Shown here: positions 32,700 to 48,005 of the stretch, one piece after another
Numbering within the stretch: the stretch's first letter is position 1
Layout of the letters: every line of letters begins with the position of its first letter
Assembly (NCBI GenBank): GCA_036023115.1
Contig: JAYKKT010000086.1
Location: 11,981,501-12,045,500 of the forward strand
Length of the DNA stretch: 64,000 bases
DNA from: Brasenia schreberi
Taxonomy: Eukaryota > Streptophyta > Magnoliopsida > Nymphaeales > Cabombaceae
Direction: 5' to 3'
Position numbers and translations under genes: made by a program
Notes under the pieces: generated by a model
Told to the model about the DNA's origin: nothing
Seen by the model: the letters and a program-made list of their open reading frames with translations, nothing else
Databases searched by the model: none

Positions 32700-34330
32700 T
32701 GTAGTTGAATGAATTTGATACAAAAGGAATGATATCCAATACAAATGAGTCAATTTGGGTCATTGGAATGGATTGGGCTAAATAAACAAGACCCAACATG
32801 GTTCAACCTTTAGTGAAAAGAGGAATTAGGATATGACATGAGATGAGTGTTTTACATAAAATGAGAGAGAGGAAAAATCATAACCCAAAGGAGAGTGGGT
32901 TGGCTAAAGCATGGCGAGCCACTGATTGTGGCTATGGCAGAGGTCAAGCAACCATATTGTAACTAGGTAATGGCAATTTGGATTTTTTTTGTGAATGGCA
33001 ATGGCTGGGTGGACGAGAGGATGGTGTGATATCAAGAATTGGTGGATGGTGGGTAGTGAAGTCAAGGCAAGTTTTTAATGGTTGGTCAGGTTGCATGAAG
33101 CCATTTGGGGTTGTAGTTGTTGGTTTGGGTGATAAGGAGATTTGAAAGGTTGGTAAGAATGCACGAAGGTTGTTTGGGATTCTTGTTATTGGTATGGGTG
33201 ATAACTATTAGGGTTTAACGGGGATCAACAACTCAAGTGGTGGGGGTTCAGACAATGACAATTATCCACACACTTAGACACATATAAAGAGGAAAAGATG
33301 TTTTTGTGGAGAAAAAATATGGAAGGCCCCTTCATTTTCTTCTTTGTTTTTTTTTATTTTACAAGATACAATAAGGTGGAGGATTGAATAACTCTCTCAC
33401 TAATTTCCTCTTATTTTTGAAGGGCATTGAGAATGTTGAATGATATCTCTTCTTATACAATGTTACATGATGCTAAAGGCGAAGAAATGTTGATGAGGGA
33501 CCTTGTTATGGCCTTTTAGAGTGATTCTCAGTCGTTCTTCATTTAATTCATTCATACTTAAAATGTTATGTGAGTTGTATTGTGCTGATATTTTTTGATA
33601 TACAAAATCTTTTAGTTTTGATGGTTCAACCACTCTTTTTGTACTGTGAAGGAGATTTACAGGATAAAAAAGCTTGTGAGTGGCAAGCTATTCTCCTTTT
33701 GTAGTACTTGAGGAGTGAGCTACTTGTCTCCTCAATAGTAGTAAGTCAATCTTCATATCTTGAAGCATTACTTTTCTCTTTTTGTCTTAAAGAGGGTGGT
33801 TATGACCACTGCTTGTTGGAGACATGTGGGCTATGCTCTGCAGTCTAGTATATAAGGCTATAGAAAACTTAGTAAAGGACTGTGACCTTCATTTCTAACT
33901 TAATGTAACATGTCTTGTTGGTCCTATAATATGTGCTAGTCCTCTTTTGGTGTTTTCTCCATATGTGTAATTATAGCCTACAAAGTAATAACATATTGTG
34001 ATTATCATATGTAATGATGTTTTCATCCTTATAACATTGCGATGGTCATGGTAATAAGGTGAAATTTCTTATGAATGGGAAAAGTAAATTGCAAGGACTA
34101 TTTTGTGCTTATTAGAATGTCTCATTTGATAGCGACACTTGATATGTTCTTAAATTATTTTTGAATATGAAATCTAAGTTGATTTGAGTTAAATTGATGT
34201 TTGTCATTTTTTTTTCAAATTAACTCTATTTTCAAGAACTTAATATTTAAAAGCAAATATATCTTAACTTTAATCGTTTCAATTGCCTAGAAGATTTTTT
34301 GGTGTTTACAACTGTCAAGGAATTTATGTT
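32700..34330. repeat. Dispersed non-coding repeat, copy B
   Basis: Second copy of the repeat at 25430-27760, same orientation, about 7 kb away, without the MITE and without the tandem duplication. It serves as the empty-site reference for both events. The divergence is visible in every line, so the duplication is old. Confidence 0.75.
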
Positions 34331-34399
34331 GGATTACTACAAAATGGATATTAAAATATGCTATTACTACCTATAATGACAACCCGACCTTTTCCCAAA

Positions 34400-35780
34400 C
34401 TTAAGTGAGATCATCAGTTAACTCCAGAAAAGTTATATAATACTGAATAGTTGACTAGGGGAAATAGGTACATGCTTAGTGTATGTCATGAAAAAGTCTT
34501 TAATTTTATCATGAGTCCTAATAAATGTTTTTGCACCATGTTATATATCTTATGTATTTTGTAAGTGATTTACAACAGGAGGATACTTTTCTCTAATATT
34601 CTTTAAAGAATATCTCTTGGTATTGTATCATAGATCTCCTTAAATTTATGAATATCATATGTCAACTTTTCTTTTGATTCTAAAATATTTCATTAGATGT
34701 CTCAATAAATGAATAATAGTAGGTCTCCCTAGCACCAATCCAACCTAGTTTTCTATTGTGCTAGGTTCTTTTCCTAACCCTTTTTGAATAACTTTTCTCA
34801 TAGTTTCATTGTATAGGTCAAACTTTATTTTCTCAGATAATTTACATAATTTTGGATATCTCATTTACTCTAGTAAATTTACTCTTAATTTATTTCTTAG
34901 AAATCTTCTTGTCCATCAAAACAATATTAAATAATCTTATAAGTTAATTGATACTTGTCTCTCTTAAAACTCTTCGTACTTCAATTAGAATATTATATGA
35001 GCCCAATGACTTACTAGATTTTCTAATTTTAGGAGCATCTTTTACCTAATTACTATGAATGCATCTATAGAAATCATGATCTATGCATATTATTAAGTTG
35101 ATAAAATCTCTCAAGCTAATAATAGTACTCATATAATCATTAAAAGCTTTTGAAGAAAACTTTTATATTTGTTCTTAATATCCTCACTTCTCACAAGAAC
35201 TCTCTTATTTTCATCTTTGATACATCTAACATGAGTAAGATCCTTCTACACTTAATTATTTTAAGAATATCTTTTTTATCATCTTTTGAGTTAAGCTTCT
35301 CATATAGATCTTCTCAAGCTTTAACCTTTAATTCACTAATTGCTTACTTCACTTCTTTTTCTTTCTTATCATCTTACCAAGTTTCAGTAGTCATGTTCTT
35401 ATAGAATATGATCTTTTTGTTTTGATATGTCTTGAAATGCTTAACTTGACCACCACACCTCTTTATGTTATGATATGCTTCTCATTAATTTAGATTTCAC
35501 CTCTTCTTGTCACTTTTCAAGTATTTATAATCATAGTATTTCACATCTTACTAGAAATATCTTAAAAATTTCAAGCATCTCTATGAAGAACCTTTTTCTT
35601 TAAATAAACACTTGCTCATTTTTTAGGTTTTACTATTTAGACTAAGTGAATCCATGTATCCATGTCGTCTTTGTATATTTCTTTATATGTAAATTCATAA
35701 CCAAAAGTTTGATGTTGTATAGCTAAGTCTCTCCTATGATGACTTGCAGTTTTATAATATCACTTATCCATTCTCTTTCA
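34400..35780 (-). pseudogene. Degenerate RTE-type LINE (ORF2, linker and N-terminal RT)
   Basis: On the minus strand, with frameshifts, segments line up in order with the copy at 61360-62400. These are AIQHQTFGYEF (end of endonuclease-like region), VKDAPKIRKSSKSLGSYNIL (VKEALKKMKNGKAVGPDNIP type), LIRLFNIVLMDKKISKK (LTRLLNEIWRNQKMPEEW type) and HMIFINLRRSMIQYQEIF (HMVFIDLEKAYDRVPREV type). The RT aspartate in FIDLEKAYD is replaced. Stops are frequent. The call rests on collinear similarity and is less sure than the other two larger LINE copies. Confidence 0.6.
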
Positions 35781-36480
35781 AGCAAAATAACTAATTCTTT
35801 AGAACACACAAAAAAGATCTAATTTATGGTGATTGAGAACTAAATAAAGCTTATAAAAAAATGTCAACTCAATGCAATTTAAAATGAAAAGGTGGTCTTG
35901 CATTAGTTCTCATCAGAATTGTGATATGACTGGAATGAAAAAAACAAAACCCTTTAGAATGTGAAAAGCAACTTCAAAAGTCTTCAAAAATTACTCCTTT
36001 TAATAGTTGAAGATGAACAACTCCAATGATTTCTAGGAAATTGTTTGCTTGAAATGAGGCATTTTCGATTTTGAATCAAGAAAGTAACTAGAACTAGTTT
36101 GAAAGATAAGAGGAAGAAGGATACAATTAAAAAGGATATTAATGAAAGGAATCTATAATAAAAAAACTTGATCTAGTTTCAGCCTAAATCTCTCTTAGGC
36201 CCTTTATATATATTGGGCTATTTACATAGAGATCTTACTCTACTTAAGAGACCTACTAGAAATCTAATAAAAGTAGGTATGTCTCTTTTTCTTTTAGAAT
36301 GAATAAGATATCAGATAAACCTAAAACCTAAAATAACATAAGTAAACCCTAAATAAATATAAACATAATGCAATTGAGTTTATGAGTAATCAACTAGCCT
36401 TGGGTACACCCCATGGGCCTACCATATCGTCTAGTCAACTTGTTTTTCCAAGCCAGTTTAGGTTTAAGTCCAAGTTGTCC
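35781..36480. other. Non-coding; possible 3' LTR region of the minus-strand gypsy
   Basis: Lies just downstream (in minus orientation) of the gypsy integrase end at 36490. In minus orientation it has a TTTATATATAAAGGGCCTAAG-like promoter region near 36200, common in plant gypsy LTRs. LTR boundaries could not be fixed. Confidence 0.35.
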
Positions 36481-38070
36481 TGGTTGGGTTTAGTGGGGAT
36501 ACACATTATCTCTTGGTTCTCTAACACCTTCTTCTAGGAGTTGTCCAATATATAGTTTGAGGTGAGATACATGAAATATTGGATGAATATTCACTCCTTT
36601 GTGCAAGGCAAGCTCATGGGCCTTACCAATTTTCTTGATAATCGTGAACAATCCATAATATTTAGGAAGCAACTTTAATTGTGGCAAGCTAGTTTAATTG
36701 AAGGATTGATAAGGATGATACTTGAGTATACTTAATCTCAAATTTCACATTCACATACTAGTCATCCCTTGTCAAATTGAGCCATCATGTTCTCTTAAAT
36801 TTTAGTGATATTCTCCTTCAATCTCTTCCAAATGTCATCACATTTATGTAAGGAAATATTGACTTTAATATGCAATGCATTACCATATTCATATGCAATA
36901 GGAAGAGGGGTAGCATAGCCATAAAGAAACTTAAAATGAGTCATTTTGGTTGAAGTATGATAGTTGATATTATAAGAAAGTTCAAGCCATAAAAAATAAA
37001 TTTCATCACTCACTAGGTATGGCTTATATGGAATATCAAAAGTATGTTTGAAGAATTTGGTTTACCACTTTAGTTTGGCCACCAGTTTGGAATGATAGGC
37101 CGCACTAAAAGATAATTTAATTCTAGATTGGTACATATATTCCTTCAAAAGTTTTAAATTGAATATATATCTCAGTCACTAACTATAGTTTAGGAACCCA
37201 ATGTGGGATAACAACCTTTTAATGGAGAGCCTTTGACAAGTTGGGCTATCACATACTTAGCTTTGATAGGTTCAAAGTGGAGATACATTGTGAATTGGTA
37301 TACAATAACGTATATGGTTTCATATCTATAGGAACAAGGTAAGGACTCGATAAAGTCCCACAAGCTTGTGAAGGTATGACTAATAGGTAGTGGCCTCAAT
37401 AAGTCAGCAGTGTGAATCGTCTCCCGAGTAGGTACAATCTCCACTTATCAAGAGCTAGAGAATTGGCGAATAACTTTTTATCATAGGTTGAGTAACTTCT
37501 CTTGTGAGGCAGTATGGCCTTACTCATGTATGCAATTAAACACTCTTCTTATATAAGAACCATCCCTACTCCATTGTGGTATACATTCTTCTGGGCTATG
37601 AACTCTTTGGTGAAGTTTGGCTAGGCAAGAATGGGTATGGTCAACATCACCAACTTGAGTGTCTTAAAGGCTTCTTAAGCTTTAGGCTGCCAATAAAGGA
37701 GTATTTCTTCATTAGATTCATCAAAGTCTTCATAAGAAATTCATAGCCTTTGATGAAGCCCCTATAATACTCTATAAGTCCAAGAAAACCTCATAAGGAC
37801 TTCACAGTCTTTGGTGTGGGTCAAGAAAACATGTCTACAACCTTAGATGGATCAATGTTGATGCCTTATTTTGGAATAATATGCCCCAAATAATGCATAA
37901 ATTCCTATTCAAAAGAGCGCTTGGACATCTTGACAAATAAATGATTAATTCAAAGTATATATCAAACATGAGATACATGAGTAAGATGATCACCCCAAGA
38001 TTTTGAGTAACTAAATATCAACAAAGGTGACTCTTGAATGTCTTATACATCTCTAAAAGGTGACTACAAC
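36480..38070 (-). pseudogene. Degenerate Ty3/gypsy pol (RT end and integrase)
   Basis: Minus-strand segments in order: FSYSKSWGDHLTHVSHV and YLGHIIPK, stop, GINIDPSKVVDMFS (RT C-terminus, about 38030-37840); GFLGLIEYYRGFIKGYEF; a poorly kept RNase H/zinc stretch; TADLLRPLPISHTFTSLWDF and IYVIVYQFTMYLHFEPI (integrase core, 37444-37190); YNINYHTSTKMTHFKFLYGY (37013-36795); and LLPKYYGLFTIIKKIG with IHPIFHVSHLKLYI (integrase C-terminus, 36687-36490). Many stops and frameshifts are present. The integrase D of VVVDRF is Tyr here. Confidence 0.85.
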
Positions 38071-39730
38071 ATCCATATTGGGCACCTCACCATTAGAAAA
38101 TCTTTGCAATCATGGTCGAGCTTCACTAGATAGCCTTACTCAATTAGTTTCAACATACTGGGGGATTGATCAAGAGATCCTAGGACCTATGGGTACATAA
38201 TAAGTTGATGTTTTGACACTGGATAGAGGTTACTCTTCAATTTAGATGAACAAGACATTTGAAATCGAATATTATTATCTAGATCTATGTTGGAAATTTG
38301 CTGGACTCTTTATAGTAATTTGATCATAACTTAACAATAAAATTTAGATTGACCTGATACTTGTTTCATTGGAAAGTTGACTTAACGAACTATTCGATTG
38401 CAAATTTTGAGAGTTTCAACAATAATAAAATATACCTGGTGAATTTTCTTCCACACAAGTCAATTCTACTATCGAATAAAATATTTCACAAACAAAGATT
38501 CCAGGCTTTGCATTCTCTATTGCAGGTTGCTCATACCAATACAATGATAAACTGTCTACTTCTCAATACCAAAATAATGTTTAGTAACCAGGATAATGAA
38601 GTCCCTTTATTATTTGAGAAGATACCAAATTTCAAAAAATAATCTTCTTGCATGAAACCTTTTGAAGATAGCACATATGAAATTTCAACTCAGAATTCTT
38701 TAAAGTTGATATATAAATTTCTGGTAGTGTGATAATGTTTTCTTTACTTGTCTTCGCTGATTATATTGACTTTTCAGATTGCATGATTTCTTTCTTCTTA
38801 AAAGAATTTGAAAATTCATGGTCTCGGTGCTCATAGTCTCAAGATTCAATACACTTTTTGCACTACAATTTTATACTCTTTCAATTCAACATTTGGACAT
38901 AGAAATTAAATTATCCTTTTCCATAATAGAGGAGGATTCTAACCTTGAGGCTTCATGCATAGACTTCCCATAAGTAGAGGTCTCGTTAAGTAGAACTTTG
39001 GAATTTTGGTGTCTTTCACGATTTTATAAGATTTTTTTTACTCCAACTAGCTGAATCCTATTAACGTTCTGATTTACTAGGGTTTAAAGCTCTTTGGCAG
39101 GGTGTCAGTTCTTTGGACATAACTCATCACAAAAATTCTAGTTTGAGTAAGACTTGATTCAATAGAAAATAGAGGTGGAGATCTATCACCTAGATTTTTT
39201 CTGATTTTTTTAATCCTTAGTGAATTTCCATAAATTTTCAAATGTTCAGGTGAAATTTTTATCCAAAAAAGAAGCATAAGAATTTATAGTTTAATGCAAT
39301 GGGTGGTCGATATCTCGACTTTGTGGTAGAGATAGCGGAAACCCTTCCACTTCAATGTCCCTCAAATAGTAGAACTAATCTTGGGGACATGAGCAACCTT
39401 ATTCATCAAATTTTTCAAGATTAATGCTCTTTAAATAGGAAAAGATTTTCCAAGTCAAAGTCACATCTGTCATAGACAATCTCTCGAGAATTGGGTTGGA
39501 AGGACCGGATGGGTGGTTGGCTAGCCGACCTTTTGAGTGACTACTAGAATTGTTGATTGACTAGCGAGCAGCTCGTTCATCATCTCCATCGTGACAACAA
39601 ATTAAGAGTTAAATCTGCGTATAACTCATTTAATTCACTTCGTGAAACAATACTCTTCACACCGCTAGAGCTTTCTTTCGATCCTAGGATCATTGTTGAG
39701 CCTTTTCTGCACAAGTCTGATTGGGAACGT
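38071..39730. other. Degenerate 5' part of the minus-strand gypsy, no clear domain
   Basis: Between the pol relic and the PBS at 39731. No gag, knuckle or protease motif was found in any frame. A minus-strand frame at 39277-39077 (66 codons) is unremarkable. The region may be gag/leader sequence decayed beyond recognition. Confidence 0.4.
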
Positions 39731-39743
39731 TCTGATACCAATT
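39731..39743 (-). other. PBS-like site and LTR boundary on the minus strand
   Basis: tctgatacca at 39731-39740 is the complement of TGGTATCAGA, the initiator tRNA-Met primer site. It is followed (plus strand) by at and then tgatgcgttctgatata, which in minus orientation gives an LTR end in CA two bases before the PBS. It fits the 5' end of the minus-strand gypsy relic, whose pol lies at lower coordinates. Confidence 0.55.
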
Positions 39744-42657
<2,914 letters not shown>

Positions 42658-42877
42658 GATAAGGTCTTTTGAAAGTAATGGATGATTGAGAATGACTGGT
42701 CACATAAGGGGCTCTTATGGCACTTTGTTGGGGCTCTTTTGAGAATATATACTTCTAAAGAATCTTATAATTCCTATATATACACATATATATATATATG
42801 GTGTAATTTTTTTATTTTTTAAAAATAAGTTTGATGATCGCCTCACCTGAATTAATTTCACACAACTGAACTTCGAG

Positions 42878-43183
42878 TCAACTCAAAAGATTTTCTAGGT
42901 CTGTCACTGCCCCCTTGCATGAAACGCAGGCAACAAAAGGGGGTCTCCTGACGAGCTCAGATGATCCCAGGGAAGGGAGCTCCGAGTAACCTTGGTACTT
43001 GGAAGTTCGCATGTTAGAAGGCGAATAACTAACGAAACTAGTCCTCTCTTTTTTGTAGAGAACGAATGTCTTAACATGAAACGGATACTCATCTGAGCGA
43101 CAGTAGAGCAGGAATGGATGACCTTCTAAAAGGTCCTCGTGTCGCACCTGTCTGACCTCACCCCTACGCGAAAAGAGACTCAA
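42878..43183 (-). other. Unidentified 101-codon open frame in a GC-richer island
   Basis: ATG-initiated on the minus strand, with charged and hydrophobic residues well mixed (MSLFSRRGEVRQVRHEDLLE at the start, VSCKGAVTDLENLLS at the end). The surrounding 3 kb is strongly AT-rich while this stretch has higher GC. I do not recognise the protein. A second overlapping frame exists in the same strand, so a real gene is not proven. It could be a captured exon or part of an unrecognised element. Confidence 0.25.
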
Positions 43184-44017
43184 TTAAGGTTAATGTAGGT
43201 CCGGTTAGACCCAGATTCATAACGAGTCAAAGCTGGGTAGACGCAGGTCAGGTATCCTATATTCTGCCATATTTATTGCTGTTTGCAACACGGTTTACAA
43301 TTCTTCTCAGCTCTATAAAATATTTATTATCTATTTATTACTATGTTATTTTAATGGTGTCTCATTACTGTACTTGCGAGATAGTTACTGACTTGACCTC
43401 ATCCGAAGTCACTGATCATCTCTCTTCAATCCATGTCACACATAATCATGCAGATACGAAGCCGTCTCAATCTTGTCAAGGTCTCCTTTAATTGTTTTTC
43501 TTGTATTTGCATTTATATAAATGGGTCGATGGTAAATGGGCTGGTTGAAACAGGTTTGGACCCACCCGAACCCGTCTTACATCAAAAATTTCTTTAGAAG
43601 ACAAGACTCCAGCCTGACCCTCCTGGCTTACCCCACACGGGTTAATAGAAATGTTGATTTGGTCTAAAGAAAATAAATGAATATAATGTGTTCGCGACAT
43701 TAAACAGATAAGAGCAATACCATACTTAGTAAAAAAGGCTTGGAGAGAATAAATGAATATAACAGTTTTTTTATCTTATGCAGTGACCATCCGATCATTG
43801 TGTAAGAATTAGCCTAAATTGTTTGTATGCATAAGCAACTATATATATGTGTGTGTGAAAACTAGTTCCTACGTACCTCTGACACTAAGTGCTCATGCTT
43901 TCACTTTGTCATTTTACCATAATATCCTTATAAATATATTTGAGAAAATATAAAATAAAACCTTATTTATATTTAAATATTAAAAAAAGCAACCTTATTA
44001 TACAGTCTCTCTATATA

Positions 44018-44050
<33 letters not shown>

Positions 44051-44852
44051 TAACATCATTGCTCCATCGATGCTTAGATGAAAGGACCCAGATATAAATC
44101 TATATCATAAAGTTGGTTCCTACAAATAGTATTCTAACAGTAGCTCACTCTCTAGCATCATTAGTGAAACAAATAACCGTAATCGGAAGAGAAGAGTAAT
44201 GCTATTATAACACGAAATTCATGAAGTTGTTATCTATGCAGCAATATTTATGTGCTTGGAGCTAACACTTGCATTCCTTTTTCTCATTCACAATAAAGCT
44301 CAATTAGCTCGACCTTTAAAGAGTTGGAAGGATAAACCACAGGATTGGCAGTGTTGGTCCGCGACTCCGCATTGATGTAATTTTCTTCTTACGATCTTAT
44401 TGTACTGACTAGGTTTTTCCACAGCTTACCTAGAAGGGAAAAGGTGTGCTTCCAAAACCTTCATTTGCCTCTCTTTAGATGGAAAAGATGCCCTCTCTCT
44501 CTCTCACTCACACACACACACTCACCAACAACACAAGAAACATATAGCTATCAGAGAAACGAAGAACATGCGGTAAAAGGGAAGGGAAGGTAGAAAAAAA
44601 AGAAAAAGTGGTGTTAAGTAAGGTCAATGAATACCAAGGACAGATCTCTACCGGCTAACTTCTTATTTATTTATTTACTTATTTGGTTTAGTGTGGCTGT
44701 AGTCATCTTTGCTCAGGAGATTCTTTGTTTTCCGAGCAAGCTCAGGTGATACTTGTCATGTGCTTATTTTGTTCTTTTTTCTTTTATGAATGAAATTACA
44801 AATACTTGCGAAACAATGAGCTATTTGACAAAGGTGGTTGCTAAATTTTGTG
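43184..44852. other. No recognised gene
   Basis: AT-rich with (TA)n near 44020-44050 and a (CT)n(CA)n run near 44490-44520. No coding or structural RNA feature is supported. Confidence 0.4.
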
Positions 44853-44857
44853 AATAG

Positions 44858-45287
44858 TGTTAGGCTGTGGCCATTCTCGACAACCCCGCACAAATAACGG
44901 TTGGACTGGTCATCCAACCATTACTCGTGTTTATAGCTACAAGAGAGATTGTCATAACAGCAAAATCGTAATAGTCGGACTGTTATCGAAAATCACGGTA
45001 ACCATCCGAATATAAAGGATCCTGAAGAGGAAAGCCCAACAGGATAAACCGAAAAAAGAAGGAGCTTGCACTGCTCTATAAATACAGAGCAGTGCATACA
45101 ATTACAGATATACTAAGAATGAAAAAAAAATACAAATATATTTTATCTGAAAAAAGTCCGTTGTGAGGAAACCTCAAACCGAAACCAAGATCACATTCAT
45201 CTTCCACTGCAGGTGTACCTAAAAGAGCTCAACGGCAATGGACCTAAAGCTCGAAAAAAGCCGGAATCAGGCAAACAAATCCCTTCA
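44858..45287 (+). repeat. 5' LTR of the Copia element
   Basis: TGTTAGGCTGTGG...CAAATCCCTTCA, 430 bp. It contains the palindromic TATA region at 45067-45096. Confidence 0.93.
45067..45096 (+). promoter_or_regulatory. TATA box inside a perfect 11-bp palindrome (5' LTR)
   Basis: TGCACTGCTCT, loop ATAAATAC, AGAGCAGTGCA. The TATA box CTATAAATAC lies across the loop. The 3' LTR has the same structure at 50756-50781 with 9-bp arms. The LTR transcript start should lie about 25-35 bases downstream. Confidence 0.7.
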
Positions 45288-45303
45288 TCTAGTATCAGAG
45301 TCT
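45288..45303 (+). other. Primer-binding-like site of the Copia element
   Basis: tctagtatcagagtct follows the LTR directly. TAGTATCAGAG differs by one base from the initiator tRNA-Met complement TGGTATCAGAG. Confidence 0.7.
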
Positions 45304-45576
45304 CGTTCTTGACCCTGCAAAATCAGGTACGCGATTAATATTGTGAAAAAAAAAACATCGAAGAGGAGAAAACTTCCTATTTTTTTTGGGAGCTCTACTT
45401 GAGCTATGGCAAGGCAGAGGGTAAACCCTACCTAAGTCAAGAAAGGGCAAAGATTGGTCAGAACACAAAAAAAAGGGAAGGCCGCGATGGTCAACGGCTA
45501 AGGCCGCAGGTGACCAAAGACACCCGTTGAATAACAATGGCAAGGGCCGCGACTGGTCAAGGGTCAAGAAAACAAC

Positions 45577-45718
45577 GCAGGCTGAAAGACCGAGAACCAC
45601 CACAGAAAAGCCATAGGGTGACAGGCCGTAGGCCAAAAGGCCGAGAACTGCCATAGAAAAGCCACATGACGACAGGCCGCAGGCCGAAAGACTGAAAAGC
45701 ACCACAAAAGGTCGTCGG
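45577..45718. repeat. 51-bp tandem repeat in the Copia leader
   Basis: Units start at 45577 (gcaggctgaaagaccgagaa), 45628 (gtaggccaaaaggccgagaa) and 45679 (gcaggccgaaagactgaaaa, partial), about 2.7 copies. Being 17 codons long it gives an in-frame 17-residue repeat in a 136-codon minus-strand frame (45705-45295; LSACGLSSCGFSMAVLG type). The frame has no recognised function. Confidence 0.85.
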
Positions 45719-45757
45719 CTGCCACAGAGAAACTCATGCTACGAGAAAAATTCGGTC

Positions 45758-45760
<3 letters not shown>

Positions 45761-45811
<51 letters not shown>
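45761..45811. repeat. (TC)n(AC)n microsatellite
   Basis: TC run followed by an AC run in the leader between PBS and gag. Confidence 0.95.
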
Positions 45812-46559
45812 GAATCTCTTTCTCTCTCCTCAGGGTTTTATACCCTCTGAAAATCGCCAAGCGATTTTAGAAAATCGTGGGCTGAAACCAACGGTTTTCC
45901 GAAACTACCCCCGATTTTGAAAAACCACCAGCAGCGGTTTCGTAGAAACTACCTCGAGCAACGGACTAAAAAGTATGTTTTGCCCCGACCGGTTTTAAGA
46001 TATTATGAAACTGCCACCAGACAAAATTATGAAAATATCTAAATATTTTTGGGTAAAAAGACAGGTTTACCCTTATTGAGAAACAAGTCAGTTTTACCCT
46101 CTAGCAATTTGTGAAAATTACGAAATACTAGGCTGTTGTTTTGCTTTTCTATCCTTCTCGATTCAAGATATTACAATTCTGCCACTATGTCAAAAGACAA
46201 ATTTGTCCCTGTCCTTTTGAGAAAATTTCAGATTTGGACTAAGGGATAAAATTATAGATTTACCCCTGATCAGTTACAAATTTTACAAAAATATCAAAAG
46301 TAATTTTATGGGTCTATCCTTGGGCTTTTTAATACCCTTGGGTTTTTTTGGAAATTTTTAAACGAAGAAATTTTTGGGAAAAATTACAAATTTATCCCAA
46401 GTTATCTATATATTTAGAAATGAGTTATTTTCAACTCGTTTTTATGATATTATGCATTGTTCTAATCATATTCTTGCTATGTGTGTTTTGTTGCTCATTT
46501 ATTGTTTTTTTAGACCGTCTAATTGTTATAATTACCAAACACATAAAAATTAACTCAAT

Positions 46560-47340
46560 AATATGTTTGTTGGAATTAGCAAAAAATAAAAAATTAAATG
46601 GTCTAAACTTCCAAACATGGAAGAGTATAATTCCACTTGCTCTAACACTTTAAGGTGTTGAGTACGTACTAAAAGAAACTGTGTGTCCGTCACTACCAGA
46701 TGCAAGTGAGCAACAGATAAAAATGTATAAAACATTTCTAAAAGATGACACAATAGGAAGGACTATCATGTTAACATACATGGAGGATGACTTGATTAGG
46801 GTCTTCGAAGAATACGATACCTAACAGCCAAATACGACACAACTGTCAAATTGCATGTAGAGTTGCTACTAAAGAAATACAATTCTTTTAAAATGAAAGA
46901 AGGAGACAATGTAGTAGAACATGTAAATCACATATTAGTAATGGCTAGAGGCCTAACTGTGACAAAGTCAATCATCCTAGAACCGATATAAATATCAACA
47001 ATCCTGAATAGTTTACCCCCGTCATGGAACATGATCACTACTACTCTGAGGTTAGGGCAAAAAATTAACCTTTTTGAGTTGCCTCTGAAACTAGCAATAA
47101 ACAAATGAAAATTTGCTAGGTAGTACAACATGAGATAGTGTCTAGCTCCAAACCCAACCAAAAAAAAAAAAACCAAAAAAGGTTTGGCAAGAATAACAAA
47201 AAGGGTGGTCAATATTTTAATATAACTCAAGAAACCGCTTCTCGGGTCAAGGGTTTCAGTTGTATAAATATGGGACACTAAAAGAGAGATTGCTGCAATA
47301 GGAAAAGTAGAAGAAATAACCCACAACATGGATAATCAGA
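46560..47340 (+). pseudogene. gag: Copia gag remnant
   Basis: Begins near LAKNKKLNGLNFQTWKSII, the usual NGxNFxxWK start of Copia gag, then stop and GVEYVLKETVCPSLPD. At 47262-47310 a knuckle-like SCINMGH, stop, KRDCC remains; the second Cys of the CX2C is Met, so the knuckle is lost. Stops and frameshifts recur. Confidence 0.75.
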
Positions 47341-47394
47341 CAAGCAGGATATAATCTGCATGATATCAAAATGTTTGTATATGGACCGCCCAGT

Positions 47395-48005
47395 GACAGG
47401 TTGGTAGATCGACCTTGGAGCTACTAGACACATCTCAAAGACCAAGGAAGGGGCAATGGATCTAAACGAATATAAACCAGGAGAACATGAGGTATACATG
47501 GAAAACAACACTTTCTCAAATATTTTGGGTACTGAGTCCTTTAGAATCTTTGTACAAGGCAAGCTAATTGTACTGACTGTATATTAATTATGTCATCAAT
47601 AAGACGCAATTTGGTCTCAGTTCCTACCTTAGTAAAGAAAGGTTTTGAGGTCTAGTTTATTCCTCGCAAGGTGACTATGGGGAAACATGGGAGAATATTA
47701 TTCTCTAGGGAGTTTGATGTAGAACATGAATTGTTCAAATTAAATGATAATGAAAATAAAAATCCTTTTGCTTATATTGATTGTGCCTTTAATATTGATG
47801 TAAATGTGTGGCATAAATGCCTTGGGCATATAAGTCTGGAAAAGTTGAGGAAATTATCCAACTTTGACTTAGTGCTTACATTTGAGGAAAACACTTTCAA
47901 CAAGTGTGAAGCTTGTATACAAGGAAAAATGATAAGGAAAGTTTTTCTCAAAGAGTCAACAAGAACAACAACCCTATTAGAGGTCATTCACATGGATTTA
48001 TGTTG
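47395..48005 (+). pseudogene. Copia protease remnant and GAG-pre-integrase domain
   Basis: IDLGATRHISKTKEGAMDL near 47408 replaces the catalytic DSGA(T/S) with DLGAT. The open stretch 47671-48006 has the pre-integrase signature VWHKCLGHISLEKLRKLS and CEACIQGKMIRKVF. It ends in TGA at 48004 just before the integrase core. Confidence 0.85.
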
